Assembly (NCBI RefSeq): GCF_002954665.1
Contig: NZ_MSCM01000001.1
Coordinates: 759,786 to 823,785, forward strand
Direction of reading: 5' to 3'
Source: Polaribacter glomeratus
GTDB taxonomy: Bacteria > Bacteroidota > Bacteroidia > Flavobacteriales > Flavobacteriaceae
DNA length: 64,000 nucleotides
Below are positions 43,648 through 52,295 of the stretch, in pieces (within the stretch, counting starts at the first letter, position 1; every line of letters starts with the position of its first letter). Below the pieces are notes generated by a model. That model worked only from the letters and a program-made list of their open reading frames with translations, ran no database searches and was not told the origin of the DNA. Position numbers and translations under genes: made by a program.

Positions 43648-44520
43648 ATGAGTGTTTTAGTAAATAAGAATTCAAAAATTATTGTTCAAGGTTTTACAGG
43701 TAGTGAAGGTACTTTTCACGCTGGCCAAATGATTGATTATGGAACTAATGTTGTTGGAGGAGTTACTCCTGGAAAAGGAGGACAAGAACACTTAGGGAAA
43801 CCAGTTTTTAATACAGTATTAGAATCTGTAGAAAAAGTAGGTGCAGACACATCAATAATTTTTGTACCACCAGCTTTTGCTGCGGATGCAATTATGGAAT
43901 CTGCCGATGCAGGAATCAAAGTTATTATCTGTATTACAGAAGGAATCCCTACTGCAGATATGGTAAAAGTAAAAGCATACATTGCTAATAAAGATACTAG
44001 ATTAATTGGCCCTAACTGTCCGGGTGTAATTACACCAGGTGAAGCTAAAGTTGGTATTATGCCAGGTTTTATCTTTAAAAAAGGTAGAGTTGGTATTGTA
44101 TCTAAATCAGGTACTTTAACCTATGAAGCTGCAGACCAAGTTGTAAAACAAGGATTCGGAATTTCTACTGCAATTGGTATTGGAGGAGATCCTATTATTG
44201 GTACAACTACAAAAGAAGCTGTTGAATTGTTGATGAATGATCCAGAAACTGAAGCAATTGTTATGATTGGTGAAATTGGTGGAAATTTAGAAGCTGAAGC
44301 TGCACAATGGATTAAAGCGGATGGTAATAGAAAACCAGTTGTTGGTTTTATCGCTGGTCAAACTGCACCAGCAGGAAGAACCATGGGACATGCCGGAGCT
44401 ATTGTTGGTGGAGCAGATGATACTGCGCAAGCAAAAATGAAAATTTTAGCAGAAAACGGAATTCACGTAGTAAGTTCACCAGCAAAAATTGGTGAAATGG
44501 TTGCTAAAGTTTTAAAATAA
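43648..44520 (+). CDS. sucD: Succinate-CoA ligase alpha subunit
   Basis: A 290-aa TCA-cycle subunit that, with SucC, makes ATP or GTP from succinyl-CoA. CoA-binding loop: [21 protein letters not shown]. CoA pocket: [20 protein letters not shown]. Phosphohistidine: [13 protein letters not shown]. Length is normal. The beta subunit gene is not adjacent, as is usual in flavobacteria. Followed by a strong terminator. Confidence 0.97.
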   Translation: MSVLVNKNSKIIVQGFTGSEGTFHAGQMIDYGTNVVGGVTPGKGGQEHLGKPVFNTVLESVEKVGADTSIIFVPPAFAADAIMESADAGIKVIICITEGIPTADMVKVKAYIANKDTRLIGPNCPGVITPGEAKVGIMPGFIFKKGRVGIVSKSGTLTYEAADQVVKQGFGISTAIGIGGDPIIGTTTKEAVELLMNDPETEAIVMIGEIGGNLEAEAAQWIKADGNRKPVVGFIAGQTAPAGRTMGHAGAIVGGADDTAQAKMKILAENGIHVVSSPAKIGEMVAKVLK

Positions 44521-44547
44521 TCGTTCTTTTTAAATAGAATGGTCTAT

Positions 44548-44578
44548 AAATTCCCGTGAAAACGGGAATTTCTTTTTT
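44548..44578 (+). terminator. Intrinsic terminator after sucD
   Basis: AAATTCCCGT (44548-44557) pairs perfectly with ACGGGAATTT (44562-44571) around a GAAA loop; a T-run follows. Confidence 0.92.
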
Positions 44579-44585
44579 ATATTTG
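44578..44585 (+). promoter_or_regulatory. -7 box of fabG
   Basis: TATATTTG matches TAnnTTTG and abuts the sucD terminator; it lies 44 nt before the fabG start. Confidence 0.5.
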
Positions 44586-44629
44586 ATAATTGTCAGTTTG
44601 GGCTTAACACAAAAACTAAAAAATAAAAC

Positions 44630-45376
44630 ATGAAATTACTAGAAAATAAATCAGCAATAATAACCGGAGCAACGAGAGGAATTGGACGCGGAATTGCAAT
44701 AGAATTTGCAAAACATGGAGCAAATGTAGCCTTTACGTATAGTTCTTCTGTAGACGCAGCGAATGCTTTAGAAGAAGAATTAAAAGCTTTTGGAGTATTG
44801 GCGAAAGGTTATCAATCAAACGCAGCAAATTTTGATGCAGCGCAAGAATTAGCAAAAAATGTTTTAGAAGATTTTGGCTCAATTGATATTTTAGTAAACA
44901 ATGCCGGTATTACCAAAGACAATTTGTTAATGCGTATTTCCGAAGAAGATTTTGATCAGGTAATTGAAGTAAATTTAAAATCGGTTTTTAATTTAACCAA
45001 AGCGGTTATTAGACCAATGATGAAACAAAGAGCAGGCTCAATTATAAATATGAGTTCTGTAGTTGGATTAAAAGGAAACGCTGGGCAAACAAATTATGCA
45101 GCATCAAAAGCTGGTATTATTGGGTTTTCTAAATCTGTTGCGTTAGAGTTAGGTTCAAGAAACGTAAGAAGTAATGTTATTGCTCCTGGATTTATAGAAA
45201 CAGAAATGACTGACAAGTTAGATGAAAAAGTGGTGCAAGGATGGCGTGATTCTATTCCGTTAAAAAGAGGAGGAAGGCCAGAAGATATTGCAAATGCATG
45301 TGTGTTTTTAGCTTCGGATATGAGTTCTTATATTACAGGACAAACACTATCTGTTGATGGCGGAATGTTAACTTAA
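44630..45376 (+). CDS. fabG: 3-oxoacyl-ACP reductase FabG
   Basis: A 248-aa short-chain dehydrogenase that reduces 3-ketoacyl-ACP with NADPH in fatty acid elongation. Cofactor motif: ITGATRGIGRGIA. Structural NNAGIT. Catalytic Ser in INMSSVVGLKGN and the YAASKAG motif. C-terminal loop: APGFIETEMTD. Monocistronic, between two terminators. Confidence 0.96.
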   Translation: MKLLENKSAIITGATRGIGRGIAIEFAKHGANVAFTYSSSVDAANALEEELKAFGVLAKGYQSNAANFDAAQELAKNVLEDFGSIDILVNNAGITKDNLLMRISEEDFDQVIEVNLKSVFNLTKAVIRPMMKQRAGSIINMSSVVGLKGNAGQTNYAASKAGIIGFSKSVALELGSRNVRSNVIAPGFIETEMTDKLDEKVVQGWRDSIPLKRGGRPEDIANACVFLASDMSSYITGQTLSVDGGMLT

Positions 45377-45457
45377 TAAGTTGGCCGTTTTAATATGTAG
45401 TAAAAAAGAATTTATCATCACTTAGAAATAAAAAAGTGTATAATTTTATAAATATAA

Positions 45458-45496
45458 AAAAACCTGTAACAAATTAACGTTACAGGTTTTTCTTTT
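45458..45496 (+). terminator. Intrinsic terminator after fabG
   Basis: AAAAACCTGTAAC (45458-45470) pairs with GTTACAGGTTTTT (45479-45491) around an 8-nt loop. A-run and T-run flanks could make it work in both directions, although no minus-strand gene ends nearby. Confidence 0.9.
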
Positions 45497-45534
45497 ATCA
45501 ATGATATGTATATCTTTCCAATAAAATAAAAGTA

Positions 45535-47562
45535 TTGCAAACAACCACTATTTTTTATGTGCTATTCGCTTTTTTGCTGGCAATTTCAGTTGCTTACTTT
45601 CAGTATTTTCACAAAGAAAAGCACAAATTAAAAGTTACAAACCTGCTTTTTGTCTTAAAAACAATGAGTTTATTTTTGTTAATTTTATTGTTGATAAATC
45701 CCAGCATTGAAAAAATAGAAATTGAAAATGAAAAACCAACGCTTTCTATTTTAGTTGATAACTCTAAATCAGTTTCTTTTTTTAAGGAAGACAAAAGTGT
45801 AACTGATTTTATTTATAAATTACAGAATAACAATGCTTTAATTACCAAATTTTCTTTAAATGAATTCTCTTTTGGAAGAGAATTACAAATTTTAGACAGC
45901 CTTTCTTTCTTAGAAAATGAAACCAATATAGCCAAAGCTATTATAGGCGTAAATGAATTGCAAAAAGATAAAATTGCACCTATCATTTTAATTACAGATG
46001 GAAACCAAACAATAGGTGCTGCATATGAGTTTTTAAACACTAAACAGCCAATTTACCCAATTATTATTGGTGATACTACAAAATATGTGGATCTTAAAAT
46101 TGCCCAATTAAATGTAAATAAATACAGTTATATTCAAAATAAGTTTCCTGTTGAGGTGATTTTAAACTACGAAGGATCCGAAACGGTAAACACACAATTT
46201 TCAATTTTTAGTGACGGAAAAACTGTTTATCGAGAAAATGTTTCTTTTTCTTCGGAAAAAAAATCAGCAACAATTACTGCAAATTTGACTTCTACTAAAG
46301 AAGGTTTGCAATATTATACAGCTTCTGTAAGTAATTTAAAAAACGAAAAAAATACAAAAAATAATAGCAAAAGTTTTTCTGTTGAAGTGATTAATGAACA
46401 AACAAAAGTATTGATATTAAGTTCGGTTTTACATCCAGATATTGGTGCTTTAAAGAAATCGATAGAAAGTAATAAACAGCGTTCTGTAGCTGTTTTTATG
46501 ATTGATGATTTTAAAGGTCAAATTAATGATTATAGATTAGTTATATTAAATCAAGTAAATAATAAGTTTAATACTATTATCTCTCAATTAAATGAAACAA
46601 ACAGCAATTATTTATTAATTTCTGGGGCAAATACGGATTGGAATTTTATCAACAAACAACAACTAGGTTTTATAAAAAAAGCGATCAATCAAACAGAAAA
46701 TTATGGAGCAATTTTTAATGATTCGTTTCTAACTTTTTTACAAGAAAATATTGGTTTTAATAACTTTCCTCCCTTAAAAGATAAGTTTGGCGAAGTTTTA
46801 ATTTCTAAAGAACATCAAACTTTATTATATCAAAATATAAACGGTATTCAAACCAATCAACCTTTACTAACAACTTTTGATGTGAACAACCAGAAATCGG
46901 CAGTTTTGTTTGGAGAAGGTATTTGGAAATGGAGAGCAGCAAGTTTTTTAAATTCAAATTCATACGAAGACTTTGATAAATTTACAGGTAGTTTAGTGCA
47001 ATATTTGGCATCCAATAAAAAGAGAGACCGTTTAGAGGTAAATGCAAACACAATTTATCCTGCAAATTCAACCATAAATATATCCGCATTTTACACCGAT
47101 AAAAATTATCAATTTGATGCGAGAGCAGCTTTAGAAATAGCTATTACAAATACAGCAACTAAAGAAGTAACAAAAATTCCGTTTTCATTAGTCAACAATT
47201 CTTATCAGGTTGAAATTGAGAATTTAGTTTCTGGAGATTATTCTTATAAAGTGGAAGTTTTAGGGTTAAATATTAAAAGTTACGGACGCTTTATAATTAC
47301 TGAATATCAAATTGAAGAACAGTTTACAAACGCCAACGTAACTAAGTTGCAACAATTAGCAGTAAAAACAGGCGGGAAGGTTTATTATAAAAATCAATTG
47401 GCAGATGTAACAAAAGAACTTTTAGAAAATGAGTATTTTTATACGGTGCAAAAATCATCTGTAAAACAACAAAATTTAATTGATTGGAAATGGATTTTAT
47501 TCTTTGTAGTAGCTCTTTTTACAGCTGAATGGTTTATCAGAAAATACCATGGTAAAATTTAA
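45535..47562 (+). CDS. Membrane protein with VWA-like domain, BatA/amidotransferase-like family
   Basis: A 675-aa protein with TTG start at 45535; no earlier start fits. Two N-terminal membrane helices (FYVLFAFLLAISVAYFQYF; LFLLILLLINP) precede a VWA-like segment (LSILVDNSKSVSFF, then APIILITDGNQT), which keeps a D-x-S-x-S metal site. Large beta-rich regions follow, and one membrane helix at the C-terminus (WKWILFFVVALFTAEWFI). This architecture is common in Bacteroidetes, with the domain outside the cytoplasm; the function is unknown. Confidence 0.82.
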   Translation: MQTTTIFYVLFAFLLAISVAYFQYFHKEKHKLKVTNLLFVLKTMSLFLLILLLINPSIEKIEIENEKPTLSILVDNSKSVSFFKEDKSVTDFIYKLQNNNALITKFSLNEFSFGRELQILDSLSFLENETNIAKAIIGVNELQKDKIAPIILITDGNQTIGAAYEFLNTKQPIYPIIIGDTTKYVDLKIAQLNVNKYSYIQNKFPVEVILNYEGSETVNTQFSIFSDGKTVYRENVSFSSEKKSATITANLTSTKEGLQYYTASVSNLKNEKNTKNNSKSFSVEVINEQTKVLILSSVLHPDIGALKKSIESNKQRSVAVFMIDDFKGQINDYRLVILNQVNNKFNTIISQLNETNSNYLLISGANTDWNFINKQQLGFIKKAINQTENYGAIFNDSFLTFLQENIGFNNFPPLKDKFGEVLISKEHQTLLYQNINGIQTNQPLLTTFDVNNQKSAVLFGEGIWKWRAASFLNSNSYEDFDKFTGSLVQYLASNKKRDRLEVNANTIYPANSTINISAFYTDKNYQFDARAALEIAITNTATKEVTKIPFSLVNNSYQVEIENLVSGDYSYKVEVLGLNIKSYGRFIITEYQIEEQFTNANVTKLQQLAVKTGGKVYYKNQLADVTKELLENEYFYTVQKSSVKQQNLIDWKWILFFVVALFTAEWFIRKYHGKI

Positions 47563-47614
47563 AAGTATTATTTTGTAACTGTAAGAGTATTTAGCAATCT
47601 ATTTATAAAACGGT

Positions 47615-48517
47615 ATGGCACACAATCATTATCATCATCATCATCATCATAATTCATCAACAGAAAATATTAGAGCTGCATTTTTTTTGAATGTATTTTT
47701 TACAATAATTGAGTTTATTGGTGGCTTTTATACTAATAGTTTGGCTATCATGTCTGATGCTGTTCATGATTTAGGCGATAGCTTAAGTTTAGGAATGGCT
47801 TGGTATTTACAAAAAATAGCGACTAAGAAAGCAACAAAAAATTATTCTTATGGTTTTAAACGATTCTCTCTGTTGGGAGCAATTATTAATTCAGTTGTAT
47901 TATTAATAGGATCAATTTTTATCATAAAAGAAGCAATTCCTAGACTTATTAACCCAGAAAATGCGGATGCTAAAGGAATGATGTGGTTTGCTATTCTAGG
48001 AATTATAGTAAATGGAGCAGCAGTTTTAAAGCTTCAAAAAGGAACATCTATAAATGAAAAAGTAGTTTCACTGCATTTATTAGAAGATGTTTTAGGTTGG
48101 TTTGCAGTTTTAATTGCAAGTGTTGTTATGCAATTTTGGGATGTTCCTATTTTAGATCCTATTTTGTCAATTGGTATTGCAATTTTTATTTTATTCAATG
48201 TTTTTAAAAACGGTAAAGAAAGTATTCAAATTATATTACAAAGTGTTCCTACAGGAGTTTCGATTGATAAAATTAAATTAAAGCTTTTAGAAAATAAAGA
48301 GATAAAAAGCATTCATGACTGCCATTTATGGTCTATGGATGGGGATTATAACGTTTTTACTTCACATTTGGTAGTACATGATAAAAGTATTTCTTTAGAG
48401 AAAACTGCACAAATTAAAAGTCAAGTTAGAAAAGTTTTAAATGATAATTTTCATTTAGAACATATTACATTAGAAATAGAAGTTTCGGAAGATTGTATCT
48501 ATATAGATTGCGTTTAA
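47615..48517 (+). CDS. Cation diffusion facilitator (CDF/CzcD-type) metal exporter
   Basis: A 300-aa protein with six membrane helices. It exports zinc or related metals in exchange for protons. Metal-site motifs: SDAVHDLGDSLSLG in helix 2 and HLLEDVLGWFAVL in helix 5 (the family's HxxxD). The C-terminal cytosolic domain includes IHDCHLWSMDGDYNVFTSHLVV. The N-terminus carries a natural His tract (HYHHHHHH) encoded by six CAT triplets (47633-47650). CzcD-type proteins often have such tails for metal capture. Confidence 0.94.
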   Translation: MAHNHYHHHHHHNSSTENIRAAFFLNVFFTIIEFIGGFYTNSLAIMSDAVHDLGDSLSLGMAWYLQKIATKKATKNYSYGFKRFSLLGAIINSVVLLIGSIFIIKEAIPRLINPENADAKGMMWFAILGIIVNGAAVLKLQKGTSINEKVVSLHLLEDVLGWFAVLIASVVMQFWDVPILDPILSIGIAIFILFNVFKNGKESIQIILQSVPTGVSIDKIKLKLLENKEIKSIHDCHLWSMDGDYNVFTSHLVVHDKSISLEKTAQIKSQVRKVLNDNFHLEHITLEIEVSEDCIYIDCV

Positions 48518-48530
48518 AGAACTTATATCG

Positions 48531-48538
48531 TAAATTTG
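48531..48538 (+). promoter_or_regulatory. -7 box of the SPFH gene
   Basis: TAAATTTG fits TAnnTTTG, 23 nt before the ATG at 48562. Confidence 0.45.
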
Positions 48539-48561
48539 GTTAAATTTAAAAACAAGCAAAA

Positions 48562-49392
48562 ATGGCAAATAATCAAATGGAGTTTAAATTCCCAAAAGGT
48601 GGGATATTCATTGTTGTATTAATAGTAGCAGTTATTATTTTATTTTCTAAATCAACAGTAACTATTGGTCCTGGAGAAGGAGGCGTTATTTTTGAAACTT
48701 TAGGAAGCGGTATAAATACAGATAAAACGTACGGAGAAGGATTTCATATTGTTGCACCCTGGAACAGAATGATTGTAATTAAAGTTCGTCAACAGTCTAT
48801 TTCTGATGAAATGAATGTACTTTCTGTTAATGGATTAGAAGTTAAAGTAAATGGTACAATTTGGTATGAACCAGAGCTTAAAAACTTAGGTTTATTAATA
48901 AAAACTAAAGGTGAAGATTATGAACGTGAATTGTTAGATCCTGCAATTAATGCAGCAGCAAGAAGTGTTGTTGGTCGTTATACTCCAGAACAATTATACT
49001 CGAGTAAAAGAGATGTTATTGAGCAAGAAATTTTAGATGAAGTTCAAAATATTTTAAAAGAACAGTTTCTTTCTGTTAAAAGAGTTTTAGTAGAAGATGT
49101 TAAATTACCTTCAACTATTAGAATTGCAATTGAAACTAAATTAAAGCAAGAGCAAGAGTCTTTAGAGTATGAGTTTAGATTATCTAAAGCGAAGAAAGAA
49201 GCAGAAAGACAAAGAATTGATGCAGAAGGTAAAGCGGTTGCAAACAAGATTTTAAGTGAATCTTTAACTGATAAAATTTTACAGGAAAAAGGTATTGGAG
49301 CTACTTTAGAACTTGCTAAATCTACAAACAGTAAAGTAATTGTTATTGGTTCTGGGAAGTCTGGAATGCCAATTATATTAGGAAATCAGTAA
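48562..49392 (+). CDS. Prohibitin/SPFH-domain membrane protein
   Basis: A 276-aa protein. One N-terminal membrane helix (GIFIVVLIVAVIILF) precedes an SPFH domain (VTIGPGEGGVIFETLGSGI, GEGFHIVAPWNRM) and a coiled-coil C-terminus (EYEFRLSKAKKEAERQRIDA). SPFH proteins form ring-like membrane assemblies and often hold FtsH-type proteases. Length and layout match bacterial prohibitin homologues. Followed by a strong terminator. Confidence 0.92.
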   Translation: MANNQMEFKFPKGGIFIVVLIVAVIILFSKSTVTIGPGEGGVIFETLGSGINTDKTYGEGFHIVAPWNRMIVIKVRQQSISDEMNVLSVNGLEVKVNGTIWYEPELKNLGLLIKTKGEDYERELLDPAINAAARSVVGRYTPEQLYSSKRDVIEQEILDEVQNILKEQFLSVKRVLVEDVKLPSTIRIAIETKLKQEQESLEYEFRLSKAKKEAERQRIDAEGKAVANKILSESLTDKILQEKGIGATLELAKSTNSKVIVIGSGKSGMPIILGNQ

Positions 49393-49415
49393 GAATATTT
49401 AAACTTTAATAAATT

Positions 49416-49446
49416 AAAAATCCAGCTTTTAGCTGGATTTTTTTTT
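49416..49446 (+). terminator. Intrinsic terminator after the SPFH gene
   Basis: AAAAATCCAGCT pairs with AGCTGGATTTTT around a TTT loop, followed by further Ts. Confidence 0.92.
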
Positions 49447-49649
49447 GCTATATTCTTAAGTATATAAGAACTAAGAAGATTTATTTTTTAAACTGAAATT
49501 AAACACTTTTTAAGCTTGTAATTTAATAAAGCCTGTAGAAGTATGTTTACAATACGTAAAAACGCTTTAAAAGGCTTTGTATTGATTCGTTTTTAGTAGT
49601 TGATTAGAATTTAAATGAATGTGTTTAATTCTAGTCATTTTTAATAAAG

Positions 49650-50453
49650 TTAATTTTTTACAGGAATTTTATTACGTTCTATTTTACCTTTTTTAAGTGC
49701 TTTGTGATTTTCGTAACAATCTAACACCGCTTCAATCATTTGCAAGTCAGAAGCTTTTTTGATAAAATAGTCAGAGTATTGACAGTCTGTAAGCAAATCT
49801 GTTAGTTCTTGTCTATCCATTTCTAGATATTCCATAATTACCTCTCTATCAAAATTACCAGCTAACATTTTACGTAAATCGTCTTCTTTTTTTAGTTTTT
49901 GAAGCTTTTTAAGTTGATTAGGTTTCTTACCAAAGAGGCTGTAAAGGAAATCTACAGGCTGAAACAAAGCTGCTATTGGAGAAGCGAAGTTTTTACCCTG
50001 AGGTTTACCAACTTCATACGTTTGCGGCAATCCGTTTATATGAATTCTAGTAAACCGATCTTTAGGAACAAGTTTTACATCAACCTCTAAAACACCAATT
50101 AATTGAGTAGATTTAATAATTACTTCTTTAATTTCTTCTGGTTTTTCATAAAGTGCAATTTCTAGTTCATTACCTTTTAGTAAATCATTTGTAACTTTTA
50201 GTTTGATGGATGAAAATCCTAAATAAGAAACTAAAATTGTATCGTTTGCTTTTGTTGGTAATTCAAAAAAACCTTTATCATCTGTAATTGTACCCACAAC
50301 TGCGTTTAGATTTAAAACGTGAGCGGCACTTAACGCACGCTTGTTTTCTGCATGTACAATCTGGCCTTTTAAAATTGTAGTACGAATACTGTCTTTTTGA
50401 GAAAATGCGCTTACACTTAAAAATAAGCACAAAATGAATAGGTTTCTTTGCAT
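49650..50453 (-). CDS. Exported protein with carboxypeptidase-regulatory-like domain
   Basis: About 267 aa. A signal peptide (MQRNLFILCLFLSVSAFSQ) precedes a CarboxypepD_reg-like sandwich (about 22-110; TILKGQIVHAENKRALSAA, ITDDKGFFELPTKANDTI, SYLGFSS). The helical C-terminal half (LKKLQKLKKEDDLRKMLAG, MEYLEMDRQELTDLL) has no catalytic motif that I recognise. The ATG at 50453-50451 is chosen for the signal peptide; the longer open frame upstream is not protein-like. Function unknown; likely periplasmic. Confidence 0.85.
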   Translation of the reverse strand: MQRNLFILCLFLSVSAFSQKDSIRTTILKGQIVHAENKRALSAAHVLNLNAVVGTITDDKGFFELPTKANDTILVSYLGFSSIKLKVTNDLLKGNELEIALYEKPEEIKEVIIKSTQLIGVLEVDVKLVPKDRFTRIHINGLPQTYEVGKPQGKNFASPIAALFQPVDFLYSLFGKKPNQLKKLQKLKKEDDLRKMLAGNFDREVIMEYLEMDRQELTDLLTDCQYSDYFIKKASDLQMIEAVLDCYENHKALKKGKIERNKIPVKN

Positions 50454-50525
50454 AGCGGCTAAATTAGGTATAAAACGGCATAGAAAAGTTAATATTTTGT
50501 GAAGAATAAAAAAAATCTTTAAAAG

Positions 50526-50609
50526 TGCGCACGAGAAGATTCGAACTTCCACAAACTTGCGTTCACAGCCCCCTCAAGGCTGCGCGTCTACCAATTTCGC
50601 CACGTGCGC
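50526..50609 (-). tRNA. tRNA-Leu (GAG)
   Basis: Acceptor arm GCGCACG (50609-50603) pairs perfectly with CGTGCGC. The anticodon stem CAGCC/GGCTG encloses TTGAGGG with anticodon GAG. The long variable arm of a class II tRNA and a standard T-arm (GGAAG TTCGAAT CTTCT) are present. The gene is 84 nt with the discriminator A; CCA is not encoded. There is no promoter box directly upstream, so it probably depends on read-through from the tRNA-Lys promoter. Confidence 0.96.
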
Positions 50610-50624
50610 TTTTTAAATTAAAAT

Positions 50625-50657
50625 AAAAAAGTTAAGCAATGATTGCTTAACTTTTTT
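50625..50657. terminator. Symmetrical hairpin between the two tRNA genes
   Basis: GTTAAGCAA (50631-50639) and TTGCTTAAC (50643-50651) form a perfect 9-bp stem with a TGA loop, flanked by A6 and T6. It has terminator form on both strands, yet sits between tRNA-Lys and the promoter-less tRNA-Leu. It may attenuate tRNA-Leu or serve as a processing element. Confidence 0.75.
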
Positions 50658-50661
50658 ATGG

Positions 50662-50734
50662 TGACCGGGCTGGGGCTCGAACCCAGGACCATCTCCTTAA
50701 AAGGGAGATGCTCTACCAACTGAGCTACCAGGTC
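50662..50734 (-). tRNA. tRNA-Lys (TTT)
   Basis: A standard cloverleaf of 73 nt: D-stem GCTC/GAGC, anticodon stem TCTCC/GGAGA with loop CTTTTAA (anticodon TTT), T-arm CTGGG TTCGAGC CCCAG. The acceptor strands GACCTGG and CCCGGTC give a T5-C68 mismatch. Discriminator A73; the next two bases are CC but full CCA is not encoded. A good -7 box lies 16 nt upstream. Confidence 0.95.
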
Positions 50735-50750
50735 ATTTTTAATTGAGGTG

Positions 50751-50758
50751 CAAATATA
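50751..50758 (-). promoter_or_regulatory. -7 box of tRNA-Lys
   Basis: On the minus strand TATATTTG matches TAnnTTTG, 16 nt upstream of the mature tRNA-Lys 5' end. Confidence 0.6.
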
Positions 50759-50828
50759 CTACCTATCATTTAAATTAGAAATATAAAATTGAATAAATTT
50801 TATCGATATTTGTTAAAAATTTTAAATG

Positions 50829-51344
50829 ATGAAAATTGTCTTATTAGGATATATGGCTTCTGGGAAATCTAGTGTTGGTAAAAAACTTTCTAAAAAGTTG
50901 TCTATGAGTTTTATAGATCTAGATGATTACATTATTGAAAAAGAAAAAATGACCATTTCAGACATTTTTAAAATAAAGGGCGAAATTTATTTTAGGTTAA
51001 TTGAAAGCATATATTTGAAAGAAATACTCTTAAAAAAGGAAAATTTTATACTTTCTGTTGGTGGCGGAACGCCTTGTTATGCAAATAACATCGAAGAAAT
51101 TAATAATAATGATACAATATCTATCTATTTACAAGCTTCTATACCAACTTTAGTCAAAAGGTTGATAAAAAAGAAAACTAAAAGACCTTTAATAGCTTCT
51201 TTAGACGATGATAAAATTCCTGAGTTTGTGGCAAAACATCTTTTTGAAAGACGTTTTTTTTACGACCAAGCTAAAATAACCTTAAAAGTTGACGATAAAT
51301 CAAAGAAAAAAGTAGCCAAAGAATTAGTTAAACTATTAAACTAA
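50829..51344 (+). CDS. aroK: Shikimate kinase
   Basis: A 171-aa P-loop kinase that phosphorylates shikimate at the 3-position in chorismate synthesis. P-loop: LLGYMASGKSSVGKKL. Shikimate-binding DLDDYI and, in FRLIES, an Arg. GGG loop: SVGGGTPCY. The adenine loop and lid hold TKRPL. Two ATGs are adjacent; the second (50829) gives the usual MKIVLLGYM. The end overlaps the convergent phosphoribosyltransferase gene by 9 bp. Confidence 0.95.
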   Translation: MKIVLLGYMASGKSSVGKKLSKKLSMSFIDLDDYIIEKEKMTISDIFKIKGEIYFRLIESIYLKEILLKKENFILSVGGGTPCYANNIEEINNNDTISIYLQASIPTLVKRLIKKKTKRPLIASLDDDKIPEFVAKHLFERRFFYDQAKITLKVDDKSKKKVAKELVKLLN

Positions 51345-51839
51345 ATACGCTTTAGCTTCTTTTTCCGTAAAATCTATTTGTATATGTTCTTTTATAGAAG
51401 TTGATAAAGAAACCCCTTTAAAATCTGCTTTTACAGGATATTTTTTGTGGTTTCTGTTCACAAGAACTGCTGTTTTAAATCTTTTTAACGGCACATCTAA
51501 AAAGTGCTTTACTCCGTAAATTAAAGTGGTACCAGAATTTAAAACATCATCAACTAAAACTAATGACTTATTTTTATAATCAGCAACCGCTAAAGAGGTA
51601 GTTACAGGTTCTAATGGTTTTTTCTTATTAATGTTTACTTGGCAAATGCTTATTTTTAAAGCTGAAATTTCATTAAGAGTTTCCACTAGTTTTTCAGCAA
51701 AAATATAGCCGTTACCAACAATGCCAGCTATAATAACCTCTTTTTCATCTGTATTGCATTCATAAATTTGGTACGCAATTCTTTTAATTTTTTGATTAAT
51801 TTGAACCGTATTTAAAATTATATTTTTTTCTGTTGTCAT
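51336..51839 (-). CDS. Phosphoribosyltransferase family protein (PyrR-like)
   Basis: A 167-aa type I PRTase. The PRPP-binding motif is LVLVDDVLNSGTTL; GIVGNGYIFAEKL and the flexible hood region are present. Overall length and sequence are closer to PyrR and hypoxanthine-type PRTases than to pyrimidine OPRT. Substrate not settled. It follows the S4 protein gene with a 4-bp overlap, so the two are coupled. Confidence 0.88.
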   Translation of the reverse strand: MTTEKNIILNTVQINQKIKRIAYQIYECNTDEKEVIIAGIVGNGYIFAEKLVETLNEISALKISICQVNINKKKPLEPVTTSLAVADYKNKSLVLVDDVLNSGTTLIYGVKHFLDVPLKRFKTAVLVNRNHKKYPVKADFKGVSLSTSIKEHIQIDFTEKEAKAYLV

Positions 51840-52216
51840 ATGCTTTCTTCTGTATCTTCTTGATATCCTTCTATATCCCTTCTGTCTTTTTTAGTTGGCC
51901 TTCCTGCACCTTTTTTACGATAATAATCTTTTGAATATTTTAAAAGTTCTGTTTTTTCAAATTCTTCTTTTGGGGTAACGTCTTTCATATATAGCGCTAC
52001 TAATTTTGCACCAACTCTACTTTCTGGTAAATCTAAAACTTTTAATTGATAATTTATTTGATTTTTTCTTACTAAAATCAATTCATTACCAAAGACTTCT
52101 TTAGAGGGTTTTATGCTCTTATTTTCAATCTTAACTTGCCCTTTTTTACAGGCTGTTGTTGCGATGCTTCTAGTTTTAAAAACCCGAATGCACCATAAAT
52201 ATTTGTCAATTCTCAT
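51836..52216 (-). CDS. S4-domain RNA-binding protein (Hsp15/HslR-like)
   Basis: A 126-aa protein. An S4 domain (MRIDKYLWCIRVFKTRSIAT, CKKGQVKIENKSIKPSKEV) precedes a basic C-terminal tail (YRKKGAGRPTKKDRRDIEGY). It resembles E. coli Hsp15, which binds free 50S subunits that carry a blocked nascent chain. It is the first gene of a two-gene operon with the phosphoribosyltransferase. Confidence 0.9.
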   Translation of the reverse strand: MRIDKYLWCIRVFKTRSIATTACKKGQVKIENKSIKPSKEVFGNELILVRKNQINYQLKVLDLPESRVGAKLVALYMKDVTPKEEFEKTELLKYSKDYYRKKGAGRPTKKDRRDIEGYQEDTEESI

Positions 52217-52295
52217 AAAAAAAGTTAAAAAATAACGTTTGTCTTTTTACAAAGGTATAAAAATGGTAAATTGCGCACTCAAATTTTAAGGTTAA

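Noticed and set aside
45458..45496. Terminator after fabG as a dispersed repeat
   Set aside because: It has a simple stem, loop and T-run, and its sequence is not shared with the other hairpins in the window.
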